DNA of 39,704 bases from Desulfotomaculum sp. (GTDB lineage Bacteria > Bacillota > Desulfotomaculia > Desulfotomaculales > Nap2-2B). The notes beneath the pieces were generated by a model. That model had not been told where the DNA came from. It searched no databases and worked only from the letters and a program-made list of their open reading frames with translations. The position numbers and the translations under genes are program-made. Location: assembly GCA_003513005.1 (NCBI GenBank), contig DOTD01000082.1, forward strand, positions 1 to 39,704, read 5' to 3'. Each line of letters opens with the position of its first letter. The stretch's first letter is position 1. Positions 1 through 6,325 of the stretch are shown piece by piece.

Positions 1-85
1 CCTCGCAGTGGTCCATCCCAAGGTAGCTCTTGGTCTCCTCGAAGCACTGCCCGATCGGCCAGCGCAGGGTCGCCGCCCGATGTAA
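1..85 (-). pseudogene. Transposase C-terminal fragment (IS4/IS701-like DDE), cut by window edge
   Basis: Read on the minus strand, this stretch encodes residues resembling the C-terminal part of IS4/IS701-group DDE transposases: an arginine-tryptophan-proline-isoleucine segment, then QCFEETK, then YLGMDH. This is the R-(3)-E-(6)-K part of the YREK signature of that group. The position normally held by the catalytic glutamate reads as glycine (codon GGG where GAG is expected). Upstream, the reading frame runs into unrelated sequence at about position 85, and the rest of the gene lies outside the window or is missing. It is most likely a decayed IS remnant. A complete copy beyond the edge with an altered residue is also possible. 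Confidence 0.6.
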
Positions 86-372
86 TTCCTCCTTTCATTT
101 ACTGGCTTGCTGAATTTCGTCCCTGTAGGAGCGAATTCAAAAACATCACCGAGCAGTTTTAAGTCCGTCGCGGGAGCAGTAAACTGATCCTGCTTGGTAA
201 TGGTTATGTTGACTTTTTTGTCGAGCGCGCCAGCAGGCGCCTCTATAACAGCTTTTCCGTCTAAGATAGATACCTTGCCGCCTTCAGGACCGATACCGGT
301 GGTTGCGCCACCGCCACCACCGCCGCCGGTGGGCTTCATGACGGCAAACAGGCAGAAGTGACTTACCTTGAC
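86..372 (-). pseudogene. Fragment of a secreted/surface protein with glycine linker and beta-sandwich (ZU5-like) domain
   Basis: The minus-strand frame encodes a run of seven glycines followed by a segment beginning GPEGGKVSILDG and containing EAPAGALDKKVNITI and FEFAPTGTKFSKPV. This pattern is typical of ZU5-like or Ig-like beta-sandwich modules in cell-surface proteins of Firmicutes, often linked to copper-amine-oxidase N-terminal domains. The usual continuation after FSKPV is absent: the frame runs into the transposase-like sequence in a different phase. Its N-terminal side is fused in frame to a DruA-like fragment. It therefore looks like an internal piece of a larger gene. The exact family is uncertain. 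Confidence 0.5.
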
Positions 373-657
373 AAGGACGGTTTTTGACTGTCCGTGGTAG
401 TAATAGATGCCGCCTGTACGGCCATAACCCGTAGTCATGCCTAAGGGAACCCAGCCGGCAGCCCGGTAACAGGTACCTTTAAATCGGCTGTGATCCACGA
501 ATGTTTCCACCACTACGATCGGGTGTCCATAGACGGTTTCCCAGCCGGCGGACAGCCGCTTTGCATTCAGCGCCGGCGCCCCGGATGCCAGGTTCTTGAT
601 TGAGACACCCGGTAAGATAAGAAAACGCTGATTGAATTCCGTAAATATTACCAATCA
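373..657 (-). pseudogene. DruA/DUF4338-domain fragment
   Basis: In the minus-strand frame opening at a TTG near 657, the translation contains FNQRFLILPGV, IKNLAS, ETFVDHSRFKGTCYRAAGW and YYYHGQSKTVLV. These match, from memory, the conserved core of the DUF4338/DruA family. That family is known from the Druantia anti-phage system and also from multicopy transposon-like genes. Only the C-terminal half of the domain is present. The N-terminal region is missing because a TGA lies just upstream of the TTG, and the 3' side continues in frame into an unrelated surface-protein fragment. No other Druantia gene is present, so this is a relic or part of a mobile element, not a defence system. Confidence 0.6.
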
Positions 658-699
658 ACGCACAGCTGGATGATTAAACCTTTCGGCTGTGTGTTGATT
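653..699. repeat. Inverted repeat next to the DruA-like fragment
   Basis: Two 14-base arms (653-666 and 686-699) are complementary except for one G/T position and enclose a 19-base spacer. The hairpin lies at the transition from the GC-rich mosaic (1-650) to AT-rich chromosomal sequence. It could be the end of a mobile element or a transcription terminator; no clear U-tract is present on either strand. Confidence 0.5.
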
Positions 700-740
700 A
701 ATATGTTTTTGTCTAAATTCAGGGTTGGGGAATGTAAAAT

Positions 741-1004
741 TTATTTAACTTTAAACAGTTTCCATGGTAAACGGGTGGGGTTATTATTCAGGTAATCTAT
801 AATGTCTTCCTGTCCATAGTATGCTGGTATTCCGTCTATGCCCATGGCCATTAATATTATAGGCATACCGGGATATTCTAAACTGGACTTTTCCTGGACT
901 TTTTCAGCCTCGATTTTGTTTTTAACTATTTGGTACTTTACGGGCACAACAGCAAATTTAGAGCCATCTTCTTTTACAACAACATTACCTGAAATATTGA
1001 ACAT
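741..1004 (-). CDS. Small hypothetical protein (87 aa)
   Basis: I do not recognise a family. The start at 1004 is chosen because GAAGGAG lies six bases upstream of this ATG. A longer frame beginning at 1034 has no ribosome binding site and would place the start upstream of that SD. The protein has no signal peptide or obvious membrane segment. It begins MFNISGNVVVKEDGSKFAVV, has a charged middle section rich in lysine and glutamate, then a hydrophobic stretch (PIILMAMGIDGIPAYYG), and ends in a basic tail. It stands alone, with about 280 bp of AT-rich intergenic DNA separating its start from the divergent membrane-protein gene at 1281. Confidence 0.6.
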   Translation of the reverse strand: MFNISGNVVVKEDGSKFAVVPVKYQIVKNKIEAEKVQEKSSLEYPGMPIILMAMGIDGIPAYYGQEDIIDYLNNNPTRLPWKLFKVK

Positions 1005-1280
1005 AATATTCTCCTTCATTTTGGATTGAAGCATAGTATTATTATAAAGATTTAATATGAGGAAAGGACGTCTGTTTTTTTTATTCTATTATAATATACA
1101 TATTATATGGAATCATTTTGTTGTCAATCAACATTACATATATTGACATTGTTGTAAAACTTGAGTTTGAATTATTTTTCTTTTTTTTAGTAAAATTTAA
1201 GTATTTTTCTTTGTGATTAGTGATACAATCACTCTTAGATAAATTATTAGCCAGTTTATGGCAGAAGGGGATAAAAATCT

Positions 1281-1670
1281 ATGGAACCGGGAAATAACAA
1301 ACTGCTTACCAGTACAAAAATAATCTATGCTGCTGCTATTCTTGTGCTTTTAATTGGAATTGCGTTTTTAGTGAACAATATTTTATTATTTAAAAATACC
1401 GTCTCTCATTATGCAGCCCAGGGATATCCGTCCGCTGGGGTTGTTAAACAATTATTGCCAGGTCAATTACTGCCCGGGATATTTGAGCCAGTAGCTGTTT
1501 ATGGCGGGATTGCCGCTGTTTTATTCTGCGCCGGGACAATTAATCAGAAACTTTCCTATTTAACTGCTTCTTTAACTGCTTCTGTTAGCAATGAGGATAA
1601 AGAGATGGAAAATGGTGATGAAGAAGAACCCGAAGAGGAAGAAACTGAAAACAATAGCACAGGTGAATAA
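1281..1670 (+). CDS. Hypothetical membrane protein with acidic C-terminal tail (129 aa)
   Basis: The protein is not recognised. It has a short N-terminus, a membrane segment at about residues 14-36 (IIYAAAILVLLIGIAFLV), a loop of about 35 residues with several prolines and glycines, a second hydrophobic segment at about 72-88, and a strongly acidic tail of about 27 residues (EDKEMENGDEEEPEEEE) ending STGE. With two membrane spans, both termini would be on the same side. An SD-like AGAAGGGG precedes the ATG by about ten bases. It is a single gene followed by a perfect inverted repeat and a convergent fmdB-type gene. Function is unknown. Confidence 0.65.
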   Translation: MEPGNNKLLTSTKIIYAAAILVLLIGIAFLVNNILLFKNTVSHYAAQGYPSAGVVKQLLPGQLLPGIFEPVAVYGGIAAVLFCAGTINQKLSYLTASLTASVSNEDKEMENGDEEEPEEEETENNSTGE

Positions 1671-1732
1671 GGTATTTTGACTATCGCCCGATGAAAATTA
1701 GATTATAGATTTAATAGAAGCCGTTCTGAGCA

Positions 1733-1767
1733 GGAATATTCACCGGGTTATGGCCGGTGAATATTCC
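1733..1767. repeat. Perfect 14-bp inverted repeat between convergent genes
   Basis: GGAATATTCACCGG (1733-1746) and its exact complement (1754-1767) flank a 7-base loop. An outer AGCCG/CGGCT pairing extends the structure. It lies between the convergent genes ending at 1670 and 1808 and may terminate transcription from both sides, although neither strand has a U-tract directly after the stem. Confidence 0.7.
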
Positions 1768-1807
1768 TAAGCGGCTCATAGAAACCTAATTATAAAGCGG
1801 GCACGTT

Positions 1808-2101
1808 TTATGCCTGATTGTTAAATTCACAGCCCGACTTTTCCTTGCATGTATTGCAATCCGGCGCCGGTGATTCGGGATCAGGTTCTTTCTCACTGCA
1901 GGGCATATATGAAGAAGGGCCTTTTTTATAGTCCGTTGCATAAAATCCATGTCCTTTAAAAATCAAGCCCATTCCGCTACCGATTAAACGTGTGGGAACG
2001 CCTCCGCATTCGGGGCAAATTTTAATTGGTTCATCAGTCATCATCTGAAATCTCTCAAATTTACAGCCGCAATTTTTGCACACATATTCGTAAGTAGGCA
2101 T
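1808..2101 (-). CDS. FmdB-family zinc ribbon protein (97 aa)
   Basis: This is a small cytoplasmic protein of the FmdB (putative regulatory zinc ribbon) family. The N-terminus starts MPTYEYVCKNCGCKFE and is followed by CPECGG, giving two CxxC pairs (residues 8/11 and about 29/32) that would hold one zinc ion. The remainder includes the family's glycine-rich GSGMGLIFKGHGFYATDYKK segment. The tail carries extra cysteines (CNTCKEKSGCEF), which often vary in this family. An SD (GGGAGG) lies upstream of the ATG at 2101. The biochemical role of the family is unsettled; the name derives from an amidase/formamidase regulator. It appears monocistronic. Confidence 0.85.
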   Translation of the reverse strand: MPTYEYVCKNCGCKFERFQMMTDEPIKICPECGGVPTRLIGSGMGLIFKGHGFYATDYKKGPSSYMPCSEKEPDPESPAPDCNTCKEKSGCEFNNQA

Positions 2102-2186
2102 TTTGGTTCCTCCCGTTCCCTTTCATAACTTTTTCTAAGGAATTATAACTTATTTTTAATTATTTTTAAATTGTTGGTTTAAAGAA

Positions 2187-2209
2187 AGCAGCCCGGTTAG
2201 GACTGCTTT
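2187..2209 (-). terminator. Terminator overlapping the 3' end of the hicB gene
   Basis: On the minus strand, AAGCAGTCC and GGGCTGCTT pair across a TAACC loop, followed by a T-rich stretch (TTTCTTTAAA). The 5' arm overlaps the last codons and stop of the HicB-like gene. Confidence 0.6.
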
Positions 2210-2583
2210 TCGATTTCGAAGCGGGCTTTTAATGCCTCCTGGAGAACTTTAGATAAACTGACGCCAGCATCGGCAGCCTTTGTATCTAACCATCCCGGAA
2301 TACTGACTGTGCGGCGTACCGCATGGTTATCACGTATTCCAGTCCTAATAAGATTCGTAAATTGATTTGACAAAGTTTTAATTGTTTTTATATCGCTAGG
2401 ATGGGGAATATTGATTTTTTCTTCTAACAAGTATTCAATCCATTGCGTTAATGCGCTTTGCGCCATGTCGATAGCGTTGCTTAAAGATTTGCCTTCGCTG
2501 ATACAGCCGGGTAAATCAGGAAAAGTAATTGTATAACTGCCATCGCTGTTTTGCTCGAAGACAGCTGGATAAATGTATTCCAT
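2197..2583 (-). CDS. hicB: HicB-family antitoxin, orphan (128 aa)
   Basis: Two domains are visible. An N-terminal HicB-like fold (residues 1 to about 65) has the pattern YPAVFEQNSDGSYTITFPDLPGC followed by GKSLSNAIDMAQSAL. A C-terminal part (about 90-128) reads RRTVSIPGWLDTKAADAGVSLSKVLQEAL and resembles a ribbon-helix-helix DNA-binding segment. HicB normally neutralises the HicA mRNA-interferase toxin and represses its own operon. No hicA-like gene of 60-80 residues is visible on either side: the upstream 185 bp hold a hairpin and tRNA-Arg, and downstream is the terminator. It is therefore a solitary antitoxin-like protein. No strong SD precedes the ATG at 2583. Confidence 0.8.
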   Translation of the reverse strand: MEYIYPAVFEQNSDGSYTITFPDLPGCISEGKSLSNAIDMAQSALTQWIEYLLEEKINIPHPSDIKTIKTLSNQFTNLIRTGIRDNHAVRRTVSIPGWLDTKAADAGVSLSKVLQEALKARFEIEKQS

Positions 2584-2721
2584 CGCTAATATGTCGTTTA
2601 TTTCAGTTTGTCGTGAGATTGGTTCATTTACTGTTTATCACAGAAGTATTATCAGATGCGCGCCCGCAAGGGCGGCAAGAAAGCCCAACCGTTTTGTTGC
2701 AAAAATACCTTCATAATTCAG

Positions 2722-2756
2722 ATGGCAAGGAATTCCGAACCCGGAACCCTTGCCAT
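2722..2756 (-). terminator. Hairpin just downstream of tRNA-Arg
   Basis: ATGGCAAGG (2722-2730) pairs with CCTTGCCAT (2748-2756), and inner arms TTCCG/CGGAA extend the stem. It starts 12 bases beyond the tRNA-Arg 3' end on the same strand, so it probably ends or processes the tRNA transcript. No strong U-tract follows. Confidence 0.5.
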
Positions 2757-2768
2757 TATTGTATTTTC

Positions 2769-2845
<77 letters not shown>

Positions 2846-2963
2846 AAAAATTTTTCTATTTAGTATGTTAAACTGTTGCTTCTTAAATGTCAACCTGATG
2901 TCTCTATAGACAGGAATGGAATTAATGCTCCTGGACATTCTAAATGTTCAGGAGGCTTTAAAA

Positions 2964-3560
2964 ATGGCGGAATGGGTAATGAATTACATTGTTGCTCTTG
3001 GATTGGGCGGGGTTTTCCTGGGCGTTGTCATCGAGTCAATGGGCATTCCCTTTTTCCCGGGCGGAATAATGGTCATCCTGGCCGGTTTCTTATCCGGACA
3101 GGGCAGGTTCCCCCTGTTTCAGCTTTTTCTGGTTACATTTCTAGGTTTCAATATAGGTTCCGTGGCCGCATATTTGATTGGCATAAAGATTGGTGAACCA
3201 TTCCTGTTCAGGTTTGGAAAGCTCCTCCGGATTACGCCTCAGCGTTTGAAAAGCGCTCAAAGCTGGATGGAACAGTCCTCCGCCGCTTTTATTATTTTCG
3301 GCCGCTTCATACCGACTGTCAGCAACATTACACCTTATTTGGCGGGCATAAGCGGCCTTGGCATATTAAAATTTACGGGCTTTAATTTAATCTTTGCGGC
3401 TATATGGTCACTTTTTAATCTGGGTATAGGCATTTTTTTTGGCCATAATTGGAAATATATATCGCATCTAACCCATATTTGGCTGCCGGTTATCGCCGGC
3501 GGTTTGCTCGTGTTAAGTATCCTGGTATTGATCTTCAAAAAAAATCGCTTGAGTATATAG
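2964..3560 (+). CDS. DedA-family membrane protein (199 aa)
   Basis: This is a DedA (SNARE-associated Golgi / VTT domain) integral membrane protein. Some members act as undecaprenyl-phosphate or phospholipid flippases. Typical features are the early ESMGIPFFPGG segment, the hydrophobic repeat regions, the FGRFIPTVSNITPYLAGISG motif with its conserved arginine near the middle, and a final membrane helix ending in lysines. The start at 2964 is preferred because GGAGG lies eight bases before it; a frame open from 2916 lacks a comparable site. It sits alone, convergent with the UPF0280 gene and separated from it by 13 bases. The lipid substrate cannot be told from the sequence. Confidence 0.85.
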   Translation: MAEWVMNYIVALGLGGVFLGVVIESMGIPFFPGGIMVILAGFLSGQGRFPLFQLFLVTFLGFNIGSVAAYLIGIKIGEPFLFRFGKLLRITPQRLKSAQSWMEQSSAAFIIFGRFIPTVSNITPYLAGISGLGILKFTGFNLIFAAIWSLFNLGIGIFFGHNWKYISHLTHIWLPVIAGGLLVLSILVLIFKKNRLSI

Positions 3561-3573
3561 AAATGAGATTTAC

Positions 3574-4320
3574 CTATGGCTTAAGCGGCACAAGCTTGAC
3601 ATGACCGCGGAATGCGAGCGTATCGCCAACGATTGCCAGAGCGCCGTCAACACCATTTATGCCGATTGCAAAATCGACCGCCGCAGCAAGATCATCCTTA
3701 TTATGGACCAGGTTGGCGGATGCCGTTGCTACAGCATCCGCTAAAGCTGCTGATCTGGAAAGAATAATCACGGCGTCTGCGATACCGAAGCTTAAAGAGT
3801 GTCCGACCGTACCGGAAGAAGTGCAGATTCCAAGGGGGCTTTGCTGCGGCCGTATCTCAAGAGCCAGTTTTTGACCCAACGCGGACTTGCCGGCAAATAT
3901 GCCTATATACCTTATCCGTCCTGTCCTCAGATAAATATCCCCGCCGTTTTCCACAATAACATCCCTCGAATATTTCGTCAGGGAGTTTCCCACACTTTGC
4001 GCTATTGCCCCCGCAACCGACGCCATGGGTCCCACTCCGGCAAGACCGGCAGCTTCCGCCATTTCTACAGCTATCTGCGGCGCATCCGGAGCCGGTTCAT
4101 AGGGTGTAAGAGCCGTTAAAAATCCAGGATCCTCTTTGATATACTTTTCAAGTGGTTCCCGGCATCGTTTTATTATTTGCCGGGTTTTCTCGACCAGTTC
4201 TGCAGTGTACTGATCCCTGCGGACACCAACATCCAGGTCCGTTTCTTTTACGGCAACGTTGAAATGAGCGAGGTCATCCTGCCTGTGCAGTTTACGGTAA
4301 GCACGCTCAAGGTATTGCAA
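3574..4320 (-). CDS. UPF0280 / COG2122 ApbE-like protein, homocysteine-formation operon (248 aa)
   Basis: This belongs to UPF0280/COG2122, distantly related to the ApbE flavin transferase fold. Family signatures visible are EAAGLAGVGPMASVAGAIAQ, VENGGDIYL, GICTSSGTVGHSLSFG and ADAVATASANLV. COG2122 proteins co-occur with COG1900 and NIL-ferredoxin proteins and, as I recall from genetic work in methanogens and sulfate reducers, take part in sulfur incorporation into homocysteine; the reaction is not firmly settled. The TTG start at 4320 directly abuts the preceding gene's TAA (TAATTG), with GGAGG about eleven bases upstream, suggesting translational coupling. It is the last gene of the riboswitch-controlled operon. 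Confidence 0.85.
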   Translation of the reverse strand: MQYLERAYRKLHRQDDLAHFNVAVKETDLDVGVRRDQYTAELVEKTRQIIKRCREPLEKYIKEDPGFLTALTPYEPAPDAPQIAVEMAEAAGLAGVGPMASVAGAIAQSVGNSLTKYSRDVIVENGGDIYLRTGRIRYIGIFAGKSALGQKLALEIRPQQSPLGICTSSGTVGHSLSFGIADAVIILSRSAALADAVATASANLVHNKDDLAAAVDFAIGINGVDGALAIVGDTLAFRGHVKLVPLKP

Positions 4321-4722
4321 TTAAAACCTGACCTCCATGGCATGCATGGGACATGCTTTTACGCAGAGCTGACAGACGATGCACTTATCATCGTTGAAAA
4401 ACACTTCCATACCAGGCCGCTCTATATACAAAGCCTTGGTAGGGCAAATATCGGTACAGCCGCCGCACATTGTGCAAAGCTGTTCATTCCGGGTGATTCC
4501 TTCAATTAAAGGCTGGACCGATACTCCTTCCCGGAGCAGGTAATCAAGTCCCTGCTGATATTTTTCCCCGGTCAGTTCCAGAACCAAAGTCCCTTCCTTT
4601 TGCGGGTTGATATTTGCTCTTAATATATTAATTACCAAGTCATAATCCTTGACCAAACGGTAGATAACCGGCTTTTCAGTAGTATCGGGAGTAAAGCGCA
4701 AAACAATTCTCTCAGGCGCCAT
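4321..4722 (-). CDS. NIL-domain 4Fe-4S ferredoxin (133 aa)
   Basis: The N-terminal NIL domain (residues 1 to about 75) is the small ligand-binding module also found at the C-terminus of the methionine ABC transporter ATPase MetN. The C-terminal part is a two-cluster ferredoxin with Cys83/86/89/93 and Cys114/117/120/124 in CxxCxxCxxxCP arrangement. Such NIL-ferredoxins partner COG1900 proteins in forming homocysteine from aspartate semialdehyde and sulfide, probably delivering electrons. AAGGAGGG lies seven bases before the ATG. The gene is 20 bases downstream of the COG1900 gene and abuts the UPF0280 gene, so the three are one transcription unit. Confidence 0.9.
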   Translation of the reverse strand: MAPERIVLRFTPDTTEKPVIYRLVKDYDLVINILRANINPQKEGTLVLELTGEKYQQGLDYLLREGVSVQPLIEGITRNEQLCTMCGGCTDICPTKALYIERPGMEVFFNDDKCIVCQLCVKACPMHAMEVRF

Positions 4723-4742
4723 TAATTGACCCTCCTTTCAGA

Positions 4743-5939
4743 TTAACCCTTAAGCACATTGGCTGTTATTTGATCATTAAAATTAGGAAGAAGTTTTACT
4801 GGCTCGGTAATTGAAAATGTCCCGTCAGAAATCCACTGCTTAAGTATGCCGGCTATTTTCCTGGCCCCGGGATAGCTTGATAACGGAGCCGTTGGGACCT
4901 GTTTGCCGTTAACAGTAATTTGGCCTGATTTTAGTTCGGCGTAACTGACCAAGCCCAGGTTGCCGGGTTTTCTGTTCGGGTATGCGTCGCTGTAATCAAC
5001 AATTGGCGCGTATAAATCTTTATCTTTTACTGCGGCAAATTTCGTTATCTCTTCGTTAAGGAGGGGGATGGGCAGACCGATTCCCACAGCCAGAGTTGCT
5101 CCGTAACCAAGGAAACTGGCGCCCCTGAGCCATTGGGAATTCATCTGCTTTAAATCGCCGATCAGAGCTAAAGTTCCTCCCGCTGGTCCAAATTCACGGC
5201 CGGTTGAATCTTTTTGAATAGAGGGGAAGTGCTGTGTGCCGTTCCAGGCTACATATCCCACACCTCCGCCTAAAAAGATTCTTGTCCCGATTCCGACTGT
5301 CTTAAAATATGGGTCCTTGAGCAGCGGGCTGAGCTGCCCCGCGCTGCAATAGTGCGCATTGGCCAGGTTAGGTTTCAGTACGCCCATATATGTGTAAATC
5401 GTACGCGGACTCAGGTTGACCGCACAGTTATAGTTCTGGTAGGCGTTGCGCGGGTTAAACAGTATTGCCTCGTTGATCTCGTCTAAGGTAATGGAAGTTT
5501 CTATTTCCTGTCTGGGGTAGCAGTCGGTGCCGTAAGAAAAGGCCTTCAGCCTGACGCGCTTGCGTTCGACCAGTTCTTGAATCAGATGTCCGCCGCCATA
5601 TTTAAATTCTCCGGGGAAATTGCTGTTTAAAGGATCATGTTCAGGAACCTGGGTGGCGCCGATATACGAATCCACAGCCGCAAGTCCTGCATAAGCCTCT
5701 ATATCGTTTAACCAGACACGCTGCATTCTTATGCGCGGTTCGGAATGCCCGAAGCTTAAAAATGCCCCCGAGGAACACATCGGGCTAAAAGTTCCCGTCG
5801 TCACAACATCAACTTCCTGCGTTGCGCGTGAAAACCCTTTTTCTTCAACAAACGCGATAAGTTCTTCGGCGGTCATGACCACTGCTTTGCCGTTCTTAAT
5901 TTTTTCATTAATCCCGGCGTAAGTTTTTTCTGCGCTCAT
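4743..5939 (-). CDS. COG1900/DUF39 homocysteine-forming protein (398 aa)
   Basis: This is a homocysteine biosynthesis protein of COG1900 (DUF39, HcyBio domain). The family, studied in Methanosarcina (MA1821), replaces O-acetyl/O-succinyl-homoserine sulfhydrylation by converting aspartate semialdehyde directly to homocysteine. Seen here are the N-terminal VTTGTFSPMCSSGAF with Cys55, SYGTDCYP with Cys140 in a central position, glycine-rich GTRIFLGGGVGYVAWNGTQH, and further cysteines at 172 and 198. Cys55 and Cys140 are candidates for the persulfide-bearing residues (inference). The start at 5939 follows GGAGG by a normal spacing; an in-frame ATG at 5975 is less well placed. It is the first gene behind a SAM-I riboswitch, which fits a methionine-pathway role. 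Confidence 0.9.
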   Translation of the reverse strand: MSAEKTYAGINEKIKNGKAVVMTAEELIAFVEEKGFSRATQEVDVVTTGTFSPMCSSGAFLSFGHSEPRIRMQRVWLNDIEAYAGLAAVDSYIGATQVPEHDPLNSNFPGEFKYGGGHLIQELVERKRVRLKAFSYGTDCYPRQEIETSITLDEINEAILFNPRNAYQNYNCAVNLSPRTIYTYMGVLKPNLANAHYCSAGQLSPLLKDPYFKTVGIGTRIFLGGGVGYVAWNGTQHFPSIQKDSTGREFGPAGGTLALIGDLKQMNSQWLRGASFLGYGATLAVGIGLPIPLLNEEITKFAAVKDKDLYAPIVDYSDAYPNRKPGNLGLVSYAELKSGQITVNGKQVPTAPLSSYPGARKIAGILKQWISDGTFSITEPVKLLPNFNDQITANVLKG

Positions 5940-5979
5940 ACTTATTCCTCCATTTACAGCGCTCATTCCAGACATTATA

Positions 5980-6006
5980 AAGCCTCTTCCAACATAGAAG
6001 AGGCTT
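5980..6006 (-). terminator. Riboswitch-controlled terminator hairpin
   Basis: AAGCCTCTTC (6006-5997 on the minus strand) and GAAGAGGCTT (5989-5980) form a perfect 10-bp stem with a 7-base loop. The CCTCTT of its 5' arm can instead pair with AAGAGG in the 3' side of riboswitch helix P1, the expected antiterminator. The U-tract after the stem is short. Confidence 0.75.
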
Positions 6007-6019
6007 GTATTTTCAACTC

Positions 6020-6132
6020 CCTCTTATCTGTCAGAAGAAATTCTCCTCTGCAGGAATTGGCACCATTCCTTTGAATTAAGGCGGTTGCCGGGTTTCATCG
6101 GGCCAGTCCCTCCACCTCTCTGGATAAGAGCG
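6020..6132 (-). promoter_or_regulatory. SAM-I (S-box) riboswitch
   Basis: The minus strand reads CTCTTATC, CAGAGAGGTGGAGGGACTGG, CCCGATGAAACCCGGCAACC and ends GATAAGAG, closing helix P1. These are the hallmark conserved segments of the S-box aptamer in the right order. It lies about 80 bp upstream of the COG1900 gene with a terminator hairpin between, so S-adenosylmethionine should switch off the homocysteine operon. Confidence 0.95.
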
Positions 6133-6325
6133 CTATTTAATTAGTTACTACAATTATTTAATAACAGCTTTTTGTTTATGTCAAGCCTTTTTTGGAACAG
6201 CCCTTTTTTGTACATTGAAAATACAGTTTACCGGCTGTAAAAAACATTTTACTTTTGCAACAGGTTGAGGAGTACGCAACTTTGTAGTAAAATCAAGTTA
6301 ATCAACGTAGAAACAGGGTGGTTTA

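Noticed and set aside
373..657. Druantia defence system
   Set aside because: Only half of a DruA-like domain is present, fused to unrelated sequence, and no helicase or other Druantia gene is found.
2660..2674. Short hairpin CGCCC-GCAA-GGGCG near the hicB start
   Set aside because: Five base pairs only, no U-tract, and no known RNA motif around it.
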